DNA of 64,000 bases from Robiginitomaculum sp. (GTDB taxonomy: Bacteria > Pseudomonadota > Alphaproteobacteria > Caulobacterales > Maricaulaceae). Below the pieces are notes generated by a model that saw nothing but the letters and a program-made list of their open reading frames with translations, had not been told where the DNA came from and did no database searches. A program made the translations under genes and the position numbers. Location of the stretch: positions 124,001 to 188,000 of the forward strand of contig JAJFFT010000004.1 of the NCBI GenBank assembly GCA_021776525.1, in the 5' to 3' direction. Numbering within the stretch: position 1 is the first letter of the stretch; every line of letters starts with the position of its first letter. This document shows positions 31,850 through 43,382 of the stretch, in pieces.

Positions 31850-33103
31850 CTAAACCCCCAGATCCTGACGCTGACGGCGCAAGTGCCACGGTTGTTCGGC
31901 AAACACGTCTTCGAAAATGCTGGGGACTGGCGATAAGGGGCCATCACGTAAGGTACCAAAGCTTTCAGCTTTTTTGTACGACGCCAGAACTTCTTTGTTC
32001 AATGCCTCAATCAGTGCGGTCTGGCGCTTCTCATCCCACTCGCCAAGGGCGATTAAATGATCTTTCAGGCGCTCTACCGGGTCACCCAATGGCCAGGCGT
32101 CGGCCTCATTTTTGGGGCGATAGCGAGATGGATCATCCGAGGTGGAATGAGCATCAGCACGATAAGTGACGCTTTCGATCATGGTTGGTCCGTTGCCGCT
32201 GCGGGCGCGCTCGGCGGCCCATTGTGTCGCGGCATAAACCGCCAGAAAGTCATTGCCATCAACGCGCAAGGTGGCCAGCCCATAGCCAATGCCGCGCGCT
32301 GCAAATGTGGCGCTTTGGCCCCCTGCAATGCCGGAAAAAGAGGATATGGCCCATTGATTGTTGACCACATTAAGGATCACCGGGGCCTGATACACGCTGG
32401 CCAGTGTGCAGGCGCTGTGAAAGTCACCTTCGGCGGTTGTGCCATCGCCCACCCATGAAGCGGTTACGGTATCTTCGCCGCGTGCCGCGCTGGCCATTGC
32501 CCAGCCCACAGCCTGGGGGTATTGGGTGCCAAGATTGCCTGAGATAGAGAAAAACCGCCCTTCTTCCCAAGTATAGTGCACGGGTAGTTGGCGACCCTTG
32601 AGGTTGTCACGGGCATTAGACAGGCAATGGCACATCATGTCGATCATGTCGCGACCACGGGCAAAGAGTAAACCTTGCTGGCGGTACGCCGGGAACAGCA
32701 TATCGTCCGGGTGCAAGGCCATGCCAGCGGCGATGGCAATCGCTTCTTCGCCGCGGCACTTTACATAAAAAGAAATTTTACCCTGACGTTGCAGCTTGAG
32801 CATGCGGTCGTCATAGGCCCGCGTTTTCAGCATCAGGTGCAGGCCCTCGCGCAGGGTCTTGGCGCTCAGCTTCGGGTCCCATGGCCCCTTGGCCTGACCT
32901 TCCTCATTCAGAACCTGAATCAGTGAATTAGCAATAAAATGAGTGTCCTGGGGTGGGCATGCCGGGTCGGGGCGAGATACTGATTCTTGAGCTTTAAGGT
33001 TGAGAGCCGAGAAGTCCGGCGTGCCGCCGGGCCGTGCTGATGGCTCTGGAACAGTGAAGCCCGGTGCGTTACGAATTGGCGCCTTCGTCATAAGAATGCT
33101 CAC
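31850..33103 (-). CDS. bkdA1: Branched-chain 2-oxoacid dehydrogenase E1 alpha
   Basis: 417 residues, first gene of the operon. The ThDP motif is GDGTTAEGDFHSACTLASVY, ending in NNQWAIS, and the phosphorylation-loop-like YRADAHSTSDDPSRYRPKNE is present. The ~65-residue N-terminal extension is normal for BCKDH E1 alpha and distinguishes it from pyruvate dehydrogenase. Divergent from the Lrp-type regulator. Confidence 0.95.
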   Translation of the reverse strand: MSILMTKAPIRNAPGFTVPEPSARPGGTPDFSALNLKAQESVSRPDPACPPQDTHFIANSLIQVLNEEGQAKGPWDPKLSAKTLREGLHLMLKTRAYDDRMLKLQRQGKISFYVKCRGEEAIAIAAGMALHPDDMLFPAYRQQGLLFARGRDMIDMMCHCLSNARDNLKGRQLPVHYTWEEGRFFSISGNLGTQYPQAVGWAMASAARGEDTVTASWVGDGTTAEGDFHSACTLASVYQAPVILNVVNNQWAISSFSGIAGGQSATFAARGIGYGLATLRVDGNDFLAVYAATQWAAERARSGNGPTMIESVTYRADAHSTSDDPSRYRPKNEADAWPLGDPVERLKDHLIALGEWDEKRQTALIEALNKEVLASYKKAESFGTLRDGPLSPVPSIFEDVFAEQPWHLRRQRQDLGV

Positions 33104-33203
33104 GTTTTGATATTAATATGGGGCGTTTTTGCCCTCTTATTTATGGCGATTAGTAATTTCAGCCCCTATTATGGCGAATATGATTGCATTTGTCCTCAAA
33201 AAA

Positions 33204-33219
33204 GTGCAATGACATGCAC
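33204..33219. promoter_or_regulatory. Candidate Lrp-type operator in the bkd divergent promoter region
   Basis: GTGCA-ATGACA-TGCAC, a 5-bp inverted repeat in an A/T-rich stretch between the divergent bkd operon and Lrp-type gene. A further TGCATTTGT lies just upstream. Lrp/AsnC proteins typically bind such 15-16 bp imperfect palindromes. Confidence 0.4.
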
Positions 33220-33253
33220 AAATTATTTTTTGAATGTTCCCGGGGGATTGCTG

Positions 33254-33736
33254 GTGTCCAGTGAAATTGATGAAATTGATGCCAAAATACTCAAACTCGT
33301 GCAAAGCGATGCATCGCTTTCTGTTGCTGATATTGCGGCCAAGGTTGGCTTATCATCCTCGCCATGCTGGCGCCGGATCAAGCGGTTGGAAGAAACTGGT
33401 ATCATAGCCTGTCAGGTGACTGTGCTGGATCGTGAGCTGTTGGGTTTGAATTTTGAGGTTTTTGTGGCGTTGAAGCTGGAACGGCCTACGCGTTCTAACC
33501 TGCGTGCTTTTGAGGCTGCGGTAAAAGAGCTTCCCGAAGTCTTGGGGTGTGCCACGGTGACCGGTGCAGTGGATTATGTACTGCGCATTGTTACAACCGA
33601 CATGCACACCTATGACGACTTCCTGCGCGACCAGATTTTGTCCATGGAATTGGTGCAAACCGCTGTGTCACGCATCGTGATCCGTTCTGTTAAAGACACG
33701 ACGGACCTGCCCTTGCACCTGATCGCTCCGGAATAA
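33254..33736 (+). CDS. bkdR: Lrp/AsnC-family regulator, probable activator of the bkd operon
   Basis: 160 residues from the GTG at 33254, with GGGGGA seven bases upstream. The frame is open to 33107, but the added N-terminus (ILIWGVFALLFMAISNF) is unlike the family. DEIDAKILKLVQSDASLSVA with GLSSSPCWRRIKRLEETGII is the Lrp helix-turn-helix; the C-terminal RAM domain contains GCATVTGAVDYVLRIVTTD. Divergent placement next to the bkd genes suggests control of branched-chain amino acid breakdown. Confidence 0.88.
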   Translation: MSSEIDEIDAKILKLVQSDASLSVADIAAKVGLSSSPCWRRIKRLEETGIIACQVTVLDRELLGLNFEVFVALKLERPTRSNLRAFEAAVKELPEVLGCATVTGAVDYVLRIVTTDMHTYDDFLRDQILSMELVQTAVSRIVIRSVKDTTDLPLHLIAPE

Positions 33737-33849
33737 AGTCTATTGCAGGCAACACATAGTGCTCACCTGATTTCCTCGTTAATGTGATTGGCTTGTGATC
33801 CCGATGGCGGGATAGGGTGCGGTCTGAAACCTAGAGAGCACTGAGTATT

Positions 33850-34302
33850 ATGAAAAAAGCAATAGTGATCGCGATGACCTTGGCGACAACCCTGATGGCG
33901 GTGCCAGCCCAAGCCAGAAAGGCGGATGTTTATACAGGTCGGTTTGATAACCTAGCTGTTGGTGGGTTTGACCCTGTTGCGTATTTTACCAAGCACATGC
34001 CGGTTAAAGGATCAGCAGAGTATAAAGTCGAGTATGAGGGCGCCCTTTGGTATTTTAGTAATGCCGAAAACCGCGTTGCATTCCTGGCAGCACCAGAAAA
34101 ATTTTCCCCAAAATACGGCGGCTATTGCTCATGGGCTGCGGCGCAGGGGTATACGGCACGGGGCAACCCTAAAAACTGGTCAATTGTCGATGGGGCGCTC
34201 TATCTGAACTATTCGGATAAAGTTCAGGGATGGTGGGAAGAGGATATTCCCGGATTTATTTCTCAGGCCGATAAAAACTGGCCTGATGCTGTGTTGGAAT
34301 GA
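33850..34302 (+). CDS. Exported YHS-domain protein
   Basis: 150 residues with a signal peptide ending near PAQA (VIAMTLATTLMAVPAQA). The mature protein has NLAVGGFDPVAYFTKHMPVK, then YEGALWYFSNAENRVAFLAA and PEKFSPKYGGYCSWAAAQG, the periplasmic YHS-domain form thought to bind metal. Convergent with the LysR gene. Confidence 0.88.
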   Translation: MKKAIVIAMTLATTLMAVPAQARKADVYTGRFDNLAVGGFDPVAYFTKHMPVKGSAEYKVEYEGALWYFSNAENRVAFLAAPEKFSPKYGGYCSWAAAQGYTARGNPKNWSIVDGALYLNYSDKVQGWWEEDIPGFISQADKNWPDAVLE

Positions 34303-34324
34303 CCAGCGTTTAGGTTTGCGTTCT

Positions 34325-35266
34325 TTAGGCCCTGTGCGTCGGCAGATATTTGGATGGCCCACCCGTTTCGAAGAAGTCGCGGTCATGCAGCATGGCTTCG
34401 ACCACATAGTCATAAACAGTGCGAATGCGAGCTGATTTACGTAAATCTTCGTGGGCCACGACCCATAAATCCTCAAAGAAATCCATTTCGGGCAGAATGC
34501 GCTCGAAACCGTCGTGTTTACTCGCCGTTGAGTTTTTGAAATGGGCAAACAGACCGATCCCATACCCCGCGACCAGCGCGCTGCCCTGAGTGTGAAAAGA
34601 ATTGGATTGAAAGGAGATGCGTTTTGGCCGCCTTTGTGGTGTGTCCATGGTTTCAGGCCAAAAATCTGATGTCGCCCCCAAGGTAACCATAACCCCGTCG
34701 TGCTGGTGCATATCTTCTGCTGTTAAGGGGCGGCCATTGCGCTGAATATACTTGGGGGCCGCGTAGAGACCAAACCCGGCAGAGAGTACTTTGCGGCCAA
34801 TCAGGCTGTTCTGACTGCCTGGCCCAGCCCAGCGAATGGCGATGTCCGCCTCGCGCTGCGCCAAATTGACCGAACGCTGGTCTATAACAACCTTGATGGA
34901 TGTTTCCGGGTGCTTTTCATGAAAGTCGTACATGGCATGAGGCAGCCACAAATCACCAATGCCTTCTGTGCACGACAAAGTGACAGGTCCGTCCAGGCTT
35001 TGATCAGCCCCGGCACGGGCGCGGTCAATGGCATCGGCTTCTTCTTGCATGCGCCGAATACGCGCCAGAACGGTTTCGCCAAAGGCTGTGGGAATCAGCT
35101 GATTACCATCTTTGGTAAGCAATGGTGCGCCAAAATATTCTTCCAGTGCTCGAATGCGCCGCCCTGCGGTTGGCTGGCTAACGCCAAGCTTGTCACCCGC
35201 AGCCGTCAGACTGCCCGTTTCGGCAACGGCCAGAAGGATTGGAAAATCAGCCCAGTACTTGTTCAT
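34325..35266 (-). CDS. LysR-family transcriptional regulator
   Basis: 313 residues. Helix-turn-helix in FPILLAVAETGSLTAAGDKL with GVSQPTAGRRIRALEEYFGA; effector domain contains DGPVTLSCTEGIGDLWLPHA and VNLAQREADIAIRWAGPGSQ, like the LTTR group with pairs of similar regulators in Alphaproteobacteria. Target unknown. A 7-bp inverted repeat lies 36 bases upstream of its start. Confidence 0.9.
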   Translation of the reverse strand: MNKYWADFPILLAVAETGSLTAAGDKLGVSQPTAGRRIRALEEYFGAPLLTKDGNQLIPTAFGETVLARIRRMQEEADAIDRARAGADQSLDGPVTLSCTEGIGDLWLPHAMYDFHEKHPETSIKVVIDQRSVNLAQREADIAIRWAGPGSQNSLIGRKVLSAGFGLYAAPKYIQRNGRPLTAEDMHQHDGVMVTLGATSDFWPETMDTPQRRPKRISFQSNSFHTQGSALVAGYGIGLFAHFKNSTASKHDGFERILPEMDFFEDLWVVAHEDLRKSARIRTVYDYVVEAMLHDRDFFETGGPSKYLPTHRA

Positions 35267-35301
35267 CTACCCCCGCCAGTGCTCTTTATTAGTGCGAAAA
35301 A

Positions 35302-35325
35302 CGATTATGCACGGGTGAATAATCG
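35302..35325. promoter_or_regulatory. Candidate LysR box
   Basis: CGATTAT-N10-ATAATCG: 7-bp arms, containing the ATTAT/ATAAT halves and spacing usual for LysR operators. It lies between the LysR gene and the divergent TPR gene. Confidence 0.5.
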
Positions 35326-35559
35326 GTCTGCACGTCTGGTCAATGGATTTATACGTCCAGATGAGAGATGTTGTTCCTTGCACTGAAATACAAGTGGCAG
35401 AACGGGTTTAGAGACTGTTTTACAGCCCTTTTTGGAGAGAAAAGAGGCTGGTTCCTTCAAAAGTGCATGACTAATATGCAGAAAAATGAACATTGTTCAC
35501 TTTTCAAACGGCAATCGCATGCTTATATAAACGTGGTCGTTCGATAAGGAGAACAAGAA

Positions 35560-36045
35560 ATGTCATATCGTCATGGATTAACCGCTGTTGTGGCCTTTGC
35601 CCTTTTGGGTGTGGTCAGTGCACCAGCGGCACACGCTGAAACTACTACACCGTCTTTCGCTGTACAAAGCACCGCAGGCAGCCATGCCCGCTTAGGCTTT
35701 AATGCTTATGAGCGCGGCGATTATGCAAAGGCTATCAGCTTTACAAATAAAGCGACGGCAAAAGGGATTAAAAAATCCCGCCGCTCTATTGCCTATGCAA
35801 ATCTCTGTGCCAGCTATGGCCAACAAAGCGAGCTGGATGCAGCGCTTGAAGCTTGTAATACGGCTTTGGAACTGGCTCCAAAAAACTGGCGCGCTCTGAA
35901 TAATCGTGGCGTGGTATATTTCCTGTCTGGCAATAAAGAAGCCGCCAAGGCCGATTTTACAACCGCCGCAGGTGAACCAAAAGCTGTTGTGGCACAAGCC
36001 AATGCAGACCTTATGGCAGAAACCAAACTTGCTATAGCTGAGTAA
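35560..36045 (+). CDS. Exported TPR-repeat protein
   Basis: 161 residues. Signal peptide with cleavage after AAHA. Two to three TPR units follow: HARLGFNAYERGDYAKAISF and LDAALEACNTALELAPKNWR, then NNRGVVYFLSGNKEAAKADF. Likely a periplasmic scaffold protein. AAGGAG ribosome-binding site. Single gene with its own terminator at 36126. Confidence 0.85.
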   Translation: MSYRHGLTAVVAFALLGVVSAPAAHAETTTPSFAVQSTAGSHARLGFNAYERGDYAKAISFTNKATAKGIKKSRRSIAYANLCASYGQQSELDAALEACNTALELAPKNWRALNNRGVVYFLSGNKEAAKADFTTAAGEPKAVVAQANADLMAETKLAIAE

Positions 36046-36125
36046 GTAAACCGACGGGCAAGGTTAGGTTCAACCGATGCTTCCCCCGCATGCCTTGTAT
36101 GCTTCTCCCCGAAGCACCGTCTTTA

Positions 36126-36160
36126 ATCCCGCGTCCTTAAAGGGCGCGGGATTTTTTTAT
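36126..36160 (+). terminator. Rho-independent terminator of the TPR gene
   Basis: ATCCCGCG-TCCTTAAAGGG-CGCGGGAT, an 8-bp stem with an inner CCTT/AAGG pairing, followed by seven T residues. Confidence 0.88.
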
Positions 36161-36188
36161 AAAGTTCGGCTCGGATATTATCTGGGTA

Positions 36189-37301
36189 TCAGGTGATGAG
36201 TTGGGATAAACGACCGGCAACGCCTCGCAGTTTACCTTGCCAGCTGGGGTGGCAGGCTGCCATAAATCCCATCGAATTGGCGATCCGTGCCGGTGTGCCG
36301 GCCAAAACCTTCGTGCCATATTGTTCCAGAAGGTGGTGCTGGCTGGCCACAAAGCCTTCACCAATGAACTTTCCTTGGCCCAGTTCTAGTCGGTCATTGG
36401 CATAATATTTTTTGTAGTGGTCATGACCCGAACCCAGATCAATCAATGTAATACCTAATTCGCCTGCATTTTGAATAATACCTTCGAGCAAAAGAAGGCC
36501 TGGCGAGCACCGTGAAAGCTCTGGGTCATAGGCGGCAATCCAGGAATGATAAATACCATTACAGAGCAGGCCGATCTCGGCTGCTGCGGGTTGGCCGCCC
36601 AGATACAGGACATTCAGAACCGCGCGGACACGGCCTTGTGTTTCCCACAAGCTCTGCAACAGGCCTTTAATCCAGCGTGCTGCCAGCACATCGCATTTGC
36701 GGGTGCGGTGAAACTGGGCGCATTTCCATTGTAAAAGAAGCTCAAAATCTTTCTTGTTTTGCGAATCGAGCTTCATTTCCATAGTCCCATGGTCGCGTAT
36801 GGCCCCTCTGGCCCGTTGGCGCATTTTTTTGAAGTGGCGGCCATAGGTTTGGCGTTGTAGGTCAAAATACTGCTCAGCCCCGGTGCTCAGGTCTGCCAGG
36901 TGTGAAAAATGGGTGTCTTTAATCACATGGCCAAAGTCTACTTGGGGGTCATTAATGTTGTTAAAGCTCAGGGTGCTGACTTTGGCGGCCTTCAACACAT
37001 CCTCCATACTGGCCGTAAAGCCAGTTTCCGATATGAAGGCCTGATGATCAGAAATCGGTGCCCCAAGAAGGCGGGCATATCCGCCTGGGCGCTTGTGAAT
37101 GCCTAAGATGCCAATCAGGCCTTGTGTGTCACGGGCAATGATGATGCGGGCATCTTGGCGTTGTTGGCCAACAGCTTGTGCAAACTCAGGGGTCAGAAAC
37201 GGGCTGGACCAGGATTTTTGGTTAGCCAGAGCCGCGCGCCAGCGCACGATGACATCAAATGTCAGCTCTGAAGGATGGATCATGGATATGCTGTGCAACA
37301 T
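36189..37301 (-). CDS. CelD/BioF2-like GNAT acyltransferase
   Basis: 370 residues from the ATG at 37301 (GGGAAAG before it); the frame is open to 37655 without a credible start. SSPFLTPEFAQAVGQQRQDA in the N-terminal part and the C-terminal IYHSWIAAYDPELSRCSPGL with LIDLGSGHDHYKKYYANDRL are typical of the BioF2/CelD double-GNAT family linked to exopolysaccharide or cellulose modification. No polysaccharide genes are adjacent, so its substrate is open. Confidence 0.78.
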   Translation of the reverse strand: MLHSISMIHPSELTFDVIVRWRAALANQKSWSSPFLTPEFAQAVGQQRQDARIIIARDTQGLIGILGIHKRPGGYARLLGAPISDHQAFISETGFTASMEDVLKAAKVSTLSFNNINDPQVDFGHVIKDTHFSHLADLSTGAEQYFDLQRQTYGRHFKKMRQRARGAIRDHGTMEMKLDSQNKKDFELLLQWKCAQFHRTRKCDVLAARWIKGLLQSLWETQGRVRAVLNVLYLGGQPAAAEIGLLCNGIYHSWIAAYDPELSRCSPGLLLLEGIIQNAGELGITLIDLGSGHDHYKKYYANDRLELGQGKFIGEGFVASQHHLLEQYGTKVLAGTPARIANSMGFMAACHPSWQGKLRGVAGRLSQLIT

Positions 37302-37396
37302 GTAAGCTTTCCCGTTTTGAACTGGCTTGGGGGAAATGTTGCAAGAATCGCGCCTGAGGGGAGTCCCGAAGTGATACGTCGCGTAAAATGAGAGGC

Positions 37397-37792
37397 TCAT
37401 GCACCAAAAATACTGGTCCACATCAACCGCCCAGGCAAAAAGGCAAAAAAACCTGCCAGCAATAATGCGCCGCTGAACAGCCCGCGCATGGCCTTGCCAT
37501 GGCCACGTCCGTCTTTGCGCTGCAATGCCGATAAACCACCGTAAAGCCCGAAAATGGTCAGTGGGATAAATAGGTGGATCGGGCTGAACGATCCGTGGTT
37601 TATGCCCCTGATAAAAAATGCGCTGCTGGCAACCATCACCATGAGCACCACCCACACCCAGCCCATAATGATATGGGCGCTGCGCCCTTTGGGCAGGATC
37701 ATTTGTGCACTGCCTAACCCAAAGGCCCCCATCGCCCCAAAAGCGTGAATTTGAATGGCGGCTGGTGCTTCTAAAAGAATACTCATGGTCAT
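37397..37792 (-). CDS. DUF2306 membrane protein
   Basis: 131 residues, four hydrophobic segments. HAFGAMGAFGLGSAQMILPK and GRSAHIIMGWVWVVLMVMVA with FFIRGINHGSFSPIHLFIPL are the DUF2306 pattern with conserved His. Function unknown. In the same orientation, the DUF2141 gene lies upstream of it, separated by 24 bases, and is probably co-transcribed. Confidence 0.85.
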   Translation of the reverse strand: MTMSILLEAPAAIQIHAFGAMGAFGLGSAQMILPKGRSAHIIMGWVWVVLMVMVASSAFFIRGINHGSFSPIHLFIPLTIFGLYGGLSALQRKDGRGHGKAMRGLFSGALLLAGFFAFLPGRLMWTSIFGA

Positions 37793-37816
37793 GGTATGCC
37801 CCTCCTTGATTGCGGA

Positions 37817-38290
37817 CTACTGGTGAAGTTGAGTCAGGCGCACGCTTTGCGCTGCGGCTTTGCCATCTGACAGATCAAAGTGTGCATCGGACCAGCTGGC
37901 TGGACCATGATTGGCCGGGGCATTATTTGAAAACCCAAACGGCTCTGTTGGAATGCCGCCATCGCGCATATCCAATTGACCATTATCATTAACGTCCTGA
38001 AAGATTTTGACCGCATAGGTGCCCGCGGGCAGGCCGGTGAAGGTCACCTGCATGGCCTTGCCTTCAACCGCAACGCCTCGACCATAACGCGCGACGTTTT
38101 TATCATAATCATCCTGATTGGTATAAAGACCCACCATAATGCTGCCCTTGTGGGCGCTAATGCCCGAGATATTGACATCCATATCCGCTGCGGCGGCGCT
38201 ATGTGCACTGGCAATTTGTGCCGCCAAAGCCAGCGTAACCCCAAGTGCAAGGCAGGTTTTTGAAAAGCCAGGCGTGTAATGATGTTGCAT
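37817..38290 (-). CDS. DUF2141 exported protein
   Basis: 157 residues from the ATG at 38290, which has GGAGA six bases upstream; in-frame ATGs at 38302 and 38317 are less likely. Signal peptide (CLALGVTLALAAQIASAHSA). Mature part: ISGISAHKGSIMVGLYTNQD, LPAGTYAVKIFQDVNDNGQL and PTEPFGFSNNAP, the DUF2141 signature. Probably a periplasmic beta-sandwich; role unknown. Confidence 0.88.
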   Translation of the reverse strand: MQHHYTPGFSKTCLALGVTLALAAQIASAHSAAAADMDVNISGISAHKGSIMVGLYTNQDDYDKNVARYGRGVAVEGKAMQVTFTGLPAGTYAVKIFQDVNDNGQLDMRDGGIPTEPFGFSNNAPANHGPASWSDAHFDLSDGKAAAQSVRLTQLHQ

Positions 38291-38391
38291 TTTTTTCTCC
38301 ATTGTATGGGGCAGCACAACGCTGCCTGTCAGGGCACAATGGAGGGGTTAATTATGAGCGCCAGCGCCAATGCGCAAAGCTGTGTTCTCCT

Positions 38392-38423
38392 TTCGCCAAA
38401 TCACGTTATGATGGCTTGGCGAA
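38392..38423. repeat. Inverted repeat upstream of the LytTR gene
   Basis: TTCGCCAA and TTGGCGAA separated by 16 bases. A further TTCGCGAA palindrome lies about 30 bases downstream. It lies in the divergent region between the DUF2141 and LytTR genes. It could be an operator or another repeat family. Confidence 0.45.
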
Positions 38424-38486
38424 GCGCGAAATCACGGGGGCACCCATTCGCGAAGCGTGAAGAGTAGGTGATATGAGAGTGTTAAC

Positions 38487-41314
<2,828 letters not shown>

Positions 41315-41328
41315 CCCTAGGTCATGTT

Positions 41329-41916
41329 CTAGGCTTTCACAAAACAGGTATGCGCCAGCTTCTTTTGCGCCGCAATATATTGCGCCTGTGTCCAGCCACA
41401 TTGTTGTGTTAGTTGTTCCCAGTTGCGAACTGATAGCTGTGTCCACAAAATATCCGTCGCGTGTTCAGATGAAAATGTTGGCGAAAGCATATTGTCCCTG
41501 TGCAGGGCTTCAATGGCGGCGGCGCACCCTTCGCGCATGGCCTGCATACGATCATCCCAGGCCGCATAAGCAGCTTCATCCGTATCGCTCATCGCCATAA
41601 GGGCTTTGGCAACACCATAGATTTCAGGGATGTATTCGCCCCAGGCCTCGATATAGGCATCCAGCCTTTGCATCCCGGTACTGGCGGTGCGACTGGCCAG
41701 CAGGCGCGCATTACTGTCCTTTAAATCATCCAGGTACTTGGTCGCCGCAATCAGCAACGCCGCCCGGTTTTCATAATGCAAGTAGACTGCTTGGCGGCTG
41801 ATCCCGGCGCGTTTGGCAATATCGCTCATGCGCACGCCCTTGCCATGGCTTGTTTCCAAAAGGTCCAAAGCAGCCTGAAGAATGCGGTTTTTAGTACTCA
41901 AATTATCACTTGACAT
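41329..41916 (-). CDS. TetR-family regulator
   Basis: 195 residues. NRILQAALDLLETSHGKGVR followed by MSDIAKRAGISRQAVYLHYE is the helix-turn-helix. The C-terminal ligand domain is not assignable. Divergent from the NAD(P)-binding protein gene with palindromes between them, so it probably represses itself and that gene. Confidence 0.9.
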   Translation of the reverse strand: MSSDNLSTKNRILQAALDLLETSHGKGVRMSDIAKRAGISRQAVYLHYENRAALLIAATKYLDDLKDSNARLLASRTASTGMQRLDAYIEAWGEYIPEIYGVAKALMAMSDTDEAAYAAWDDRMQAMREGCAAAIEALHRDNMLSPTFSSEHATDILWTQLSVRNWEQLTQQCGWTQAQYIAAQKKLAHTCFVKA

Positions 41917-41918
41917 AA

Positions 41919-41965
41919 TGTAAAGTCACATTTACACGACGCTCTGTCAATTGACACGATGTCAA
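41919..41965. promoter_or_regulatory. Palindrome cluster between divergent TetR and NAD(P)-binding genes
   Basis: Three overlapping or adjacent palindromes: TGTAAA-GTCACA-TTTACA (41919-41936), TGTCAATTGACA (41945-41956) and TTGACA-CGA-TGTCAA (41951-41965). All lie in the 66-bp divergent promoter region and include TTGACA-like promoter elements. Good TetR operator candidates. Confidence 0.6.
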
Positions 41966-41982
41966 GTAAATTGGAGTTTGAG

Positions 41983-42615
41983 ATGAAAGTCATTATATTT
42001 GGAGCAACCGGCAATGTCGGCCGCAAATTGGTGGTTCAGGCATTGGCGCAGGGGCATGCGGTCAGTGCCTTCACGCGAAACTCTCAAGACAGCGGTCTGG
42101 CACATGATAACAACCTAAAAACAATCGAAGGCGACGTGTTGGACCAGGCGTCGGTGGCTGCGGCCATTAACGGCCATGAGGCTGTCATTTGTGCGCTGGG
42201 TATGCCGCTGAACAACAAAGATGGCCTGCGCGCAAAAGGCACCGCCAACATTATCCGGGGCATGGAAAAAAACGGCGTGAAGCGCCTTGTTTGCCTTTCG
42301 GGTTTGGGAATCGGTAACAGCCGTGTCCTTATGCCGTTTTTCTACAAATACTTTATTTTGCCTGTCATCCTGCGCCATGTTTATGCCGACCATGCGGTAC
42401 AGGAGGAGCACATTAAGGCGAGTGCTTTGGATTGGGTTATTGTCCGGGCCAGTAACTTTTCAAAATCTAAGGCCAAAGGAACGTATTGGCGTGGTTTTGC
42501 CCCGGTTGACCGTGCGTTAAAGCTAAAAATTTCACATGCGGATGTTGCAGATTTTATGCTGAGACAGTTGGCGGATGACGCATATCTGCACAGTGCTCCC
42601 GGCGTGTCTTACTAG
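41983..42615 (+). CDS. NAD(P)-binding (NmrA-like, atypical SDR) protein
   Basis: 210 residues from the ATG at 41983 with TTGGAG upstream. MKVIIFGATGNVGRKLVVQA is the glycine-rich dinucleotide fold; EGDVLDQASVAAAINGHEAV and VKRLVCLSGLGIGNSRVLMP follow, and DWVIVRASNFSK near the C-terminus. Related to flavin reductase-like or NmrA-type proteins. Probably an oxidoreductase or redox sensor induced through the divergent TetR. Confidence 0.85.
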   Translation: MKVIIFGATGNVGRKLVVQALAQGHAVSAFTRNSQDSGLAHDNNLKTIEGDVLDQASVAAAINGHEAVICALGMPLNNKDGLRAKGTANIIRGMEKNGVKRLVCLSGLGIGNSRVLMPFFYKYFILPVILRHVYADHAVQEEHIKASALDWVIVRASNFSKSKAKGTYWRGFAPVDRALKLKISHADVADFMLRQLADDAYLHSAPGVSY

Positions 42616-42654
42616 CCTAACCAATCAAAGTTTCAGATAAAAAAGGACTTTATT

Positions 42655-43155
42655 ATGTCATCTTTATTTCTTCTCTTATCCGCAGCCTCTGTCATCAGCA
42701 TCACATTGACCAGCGGTCTGTTTTTGACGTTTTCAGATTTTCTGATGCGTTCGTTTAATCGCGCGACACCCATAGACGGCATTGAGGTCATGCAGGTCCT
42801 GAACCGGGAAATATGGAAATCCATCACTATGGCCTTGCTGTGGGGCAATCTTTTCCTCTCCGTTGGTCTGGCCACCTATGCCTGGCTGAACCAGATGGGG
42901 CAGGTTTCCTTATTGATGATATGCGGCGCGGCACTCTATATTATTGGCGTACATGTTCTGTCTTTTGCCGCCAATGTGCCCATGAACAACCGTCTGGACT
43001 GCATGGATTTAAGAAGTGCAGAAGCGCAAGCATACTGGCAACAGGCTTATGTCCCACGCTGGGTATTCTGGAACTGGCTTCGGGCCATCTGCACCGCCTT
43101 TTCCGCGGTCGCGTTTCTCGGCGCAACTATGCTGCTAAGCTCGTCACTTTATTAG
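42655..43155 (+). CDS. DUF1772 membrane protein
   Basis: 166 residues, four hydrophobic segments with NRATPIDGIEVMQVLNREIW and the conserved NVPMNNRLDCMD of the DUF1772 (anthrone oxygenase-like) family. AAAAAGGAC ribosome-binding site. Located 39 bases after the NAD(P)-binding protein gene, probably in the same TetR-controlled unit. Confidence 0.82.
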   Translation: MSSLFLLLSAASVISITLTSGLFLTFSDFLMRSFNRATPIDGIEVMQVLNREIWKSITMALLWGNLFLSVGLATYAWLNQMGQVSLLMICGAALYIIGVHVLSFAANVPMNNRLDCMDLRSAEAQAYWQQAYVPRWVFWNWLRAICTAFSAVAFLGATMLLSSSLY

Positions 43156-43204
43156 AGCGTGGGTGAAACCTTGAAATAGCAAGTCTAGAAAATAACGTAA
43201 AATC

Positions 43205-43220
43205 TTGACCGTTTGGACAG
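43205..43220. promoter_or_regulatory. RutR-like operator upstream of the TonB receptor
   Basis: TTGACCGTTTGGACAG, differing at two of 16 positions from the palindrome before preT (CTGACCGTTTGGTCAG). It overlaps a possible -35 TTGACC with an A/T-rich CATAATATA stretch just after it, 163 bases before the receptor start. Confidence 0.55.
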
Positions 43221-43382
43221 CATAATATATTTCTTGATTCTAAAGGACTTGGTGCGTCGCCTTATGCTGTAAGGGATGCAGCCTATCAGGAGGAGCATGT
43301 GCAAAGCGGGATAACCCGTTTTACGCCGTCAATTATAACCATACATCAACGCTAAATTGTGCAATCACCAAGGGGGAACGAC

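Noticed and set aside
33107..33253. ATG-started extension of the Lrp-type regulator
   Set aside because: The extra 49 residues are hydrophobic and unlike the family; the GTG at 33254 has a good site and gives the normal length.
37302..37655. Extension of the CelD-like gene, and an internal frame of DUF2306
   Set aside because: The region overlaps the DUF2306 gene and contains no credible start; family similarity begins after 37301.
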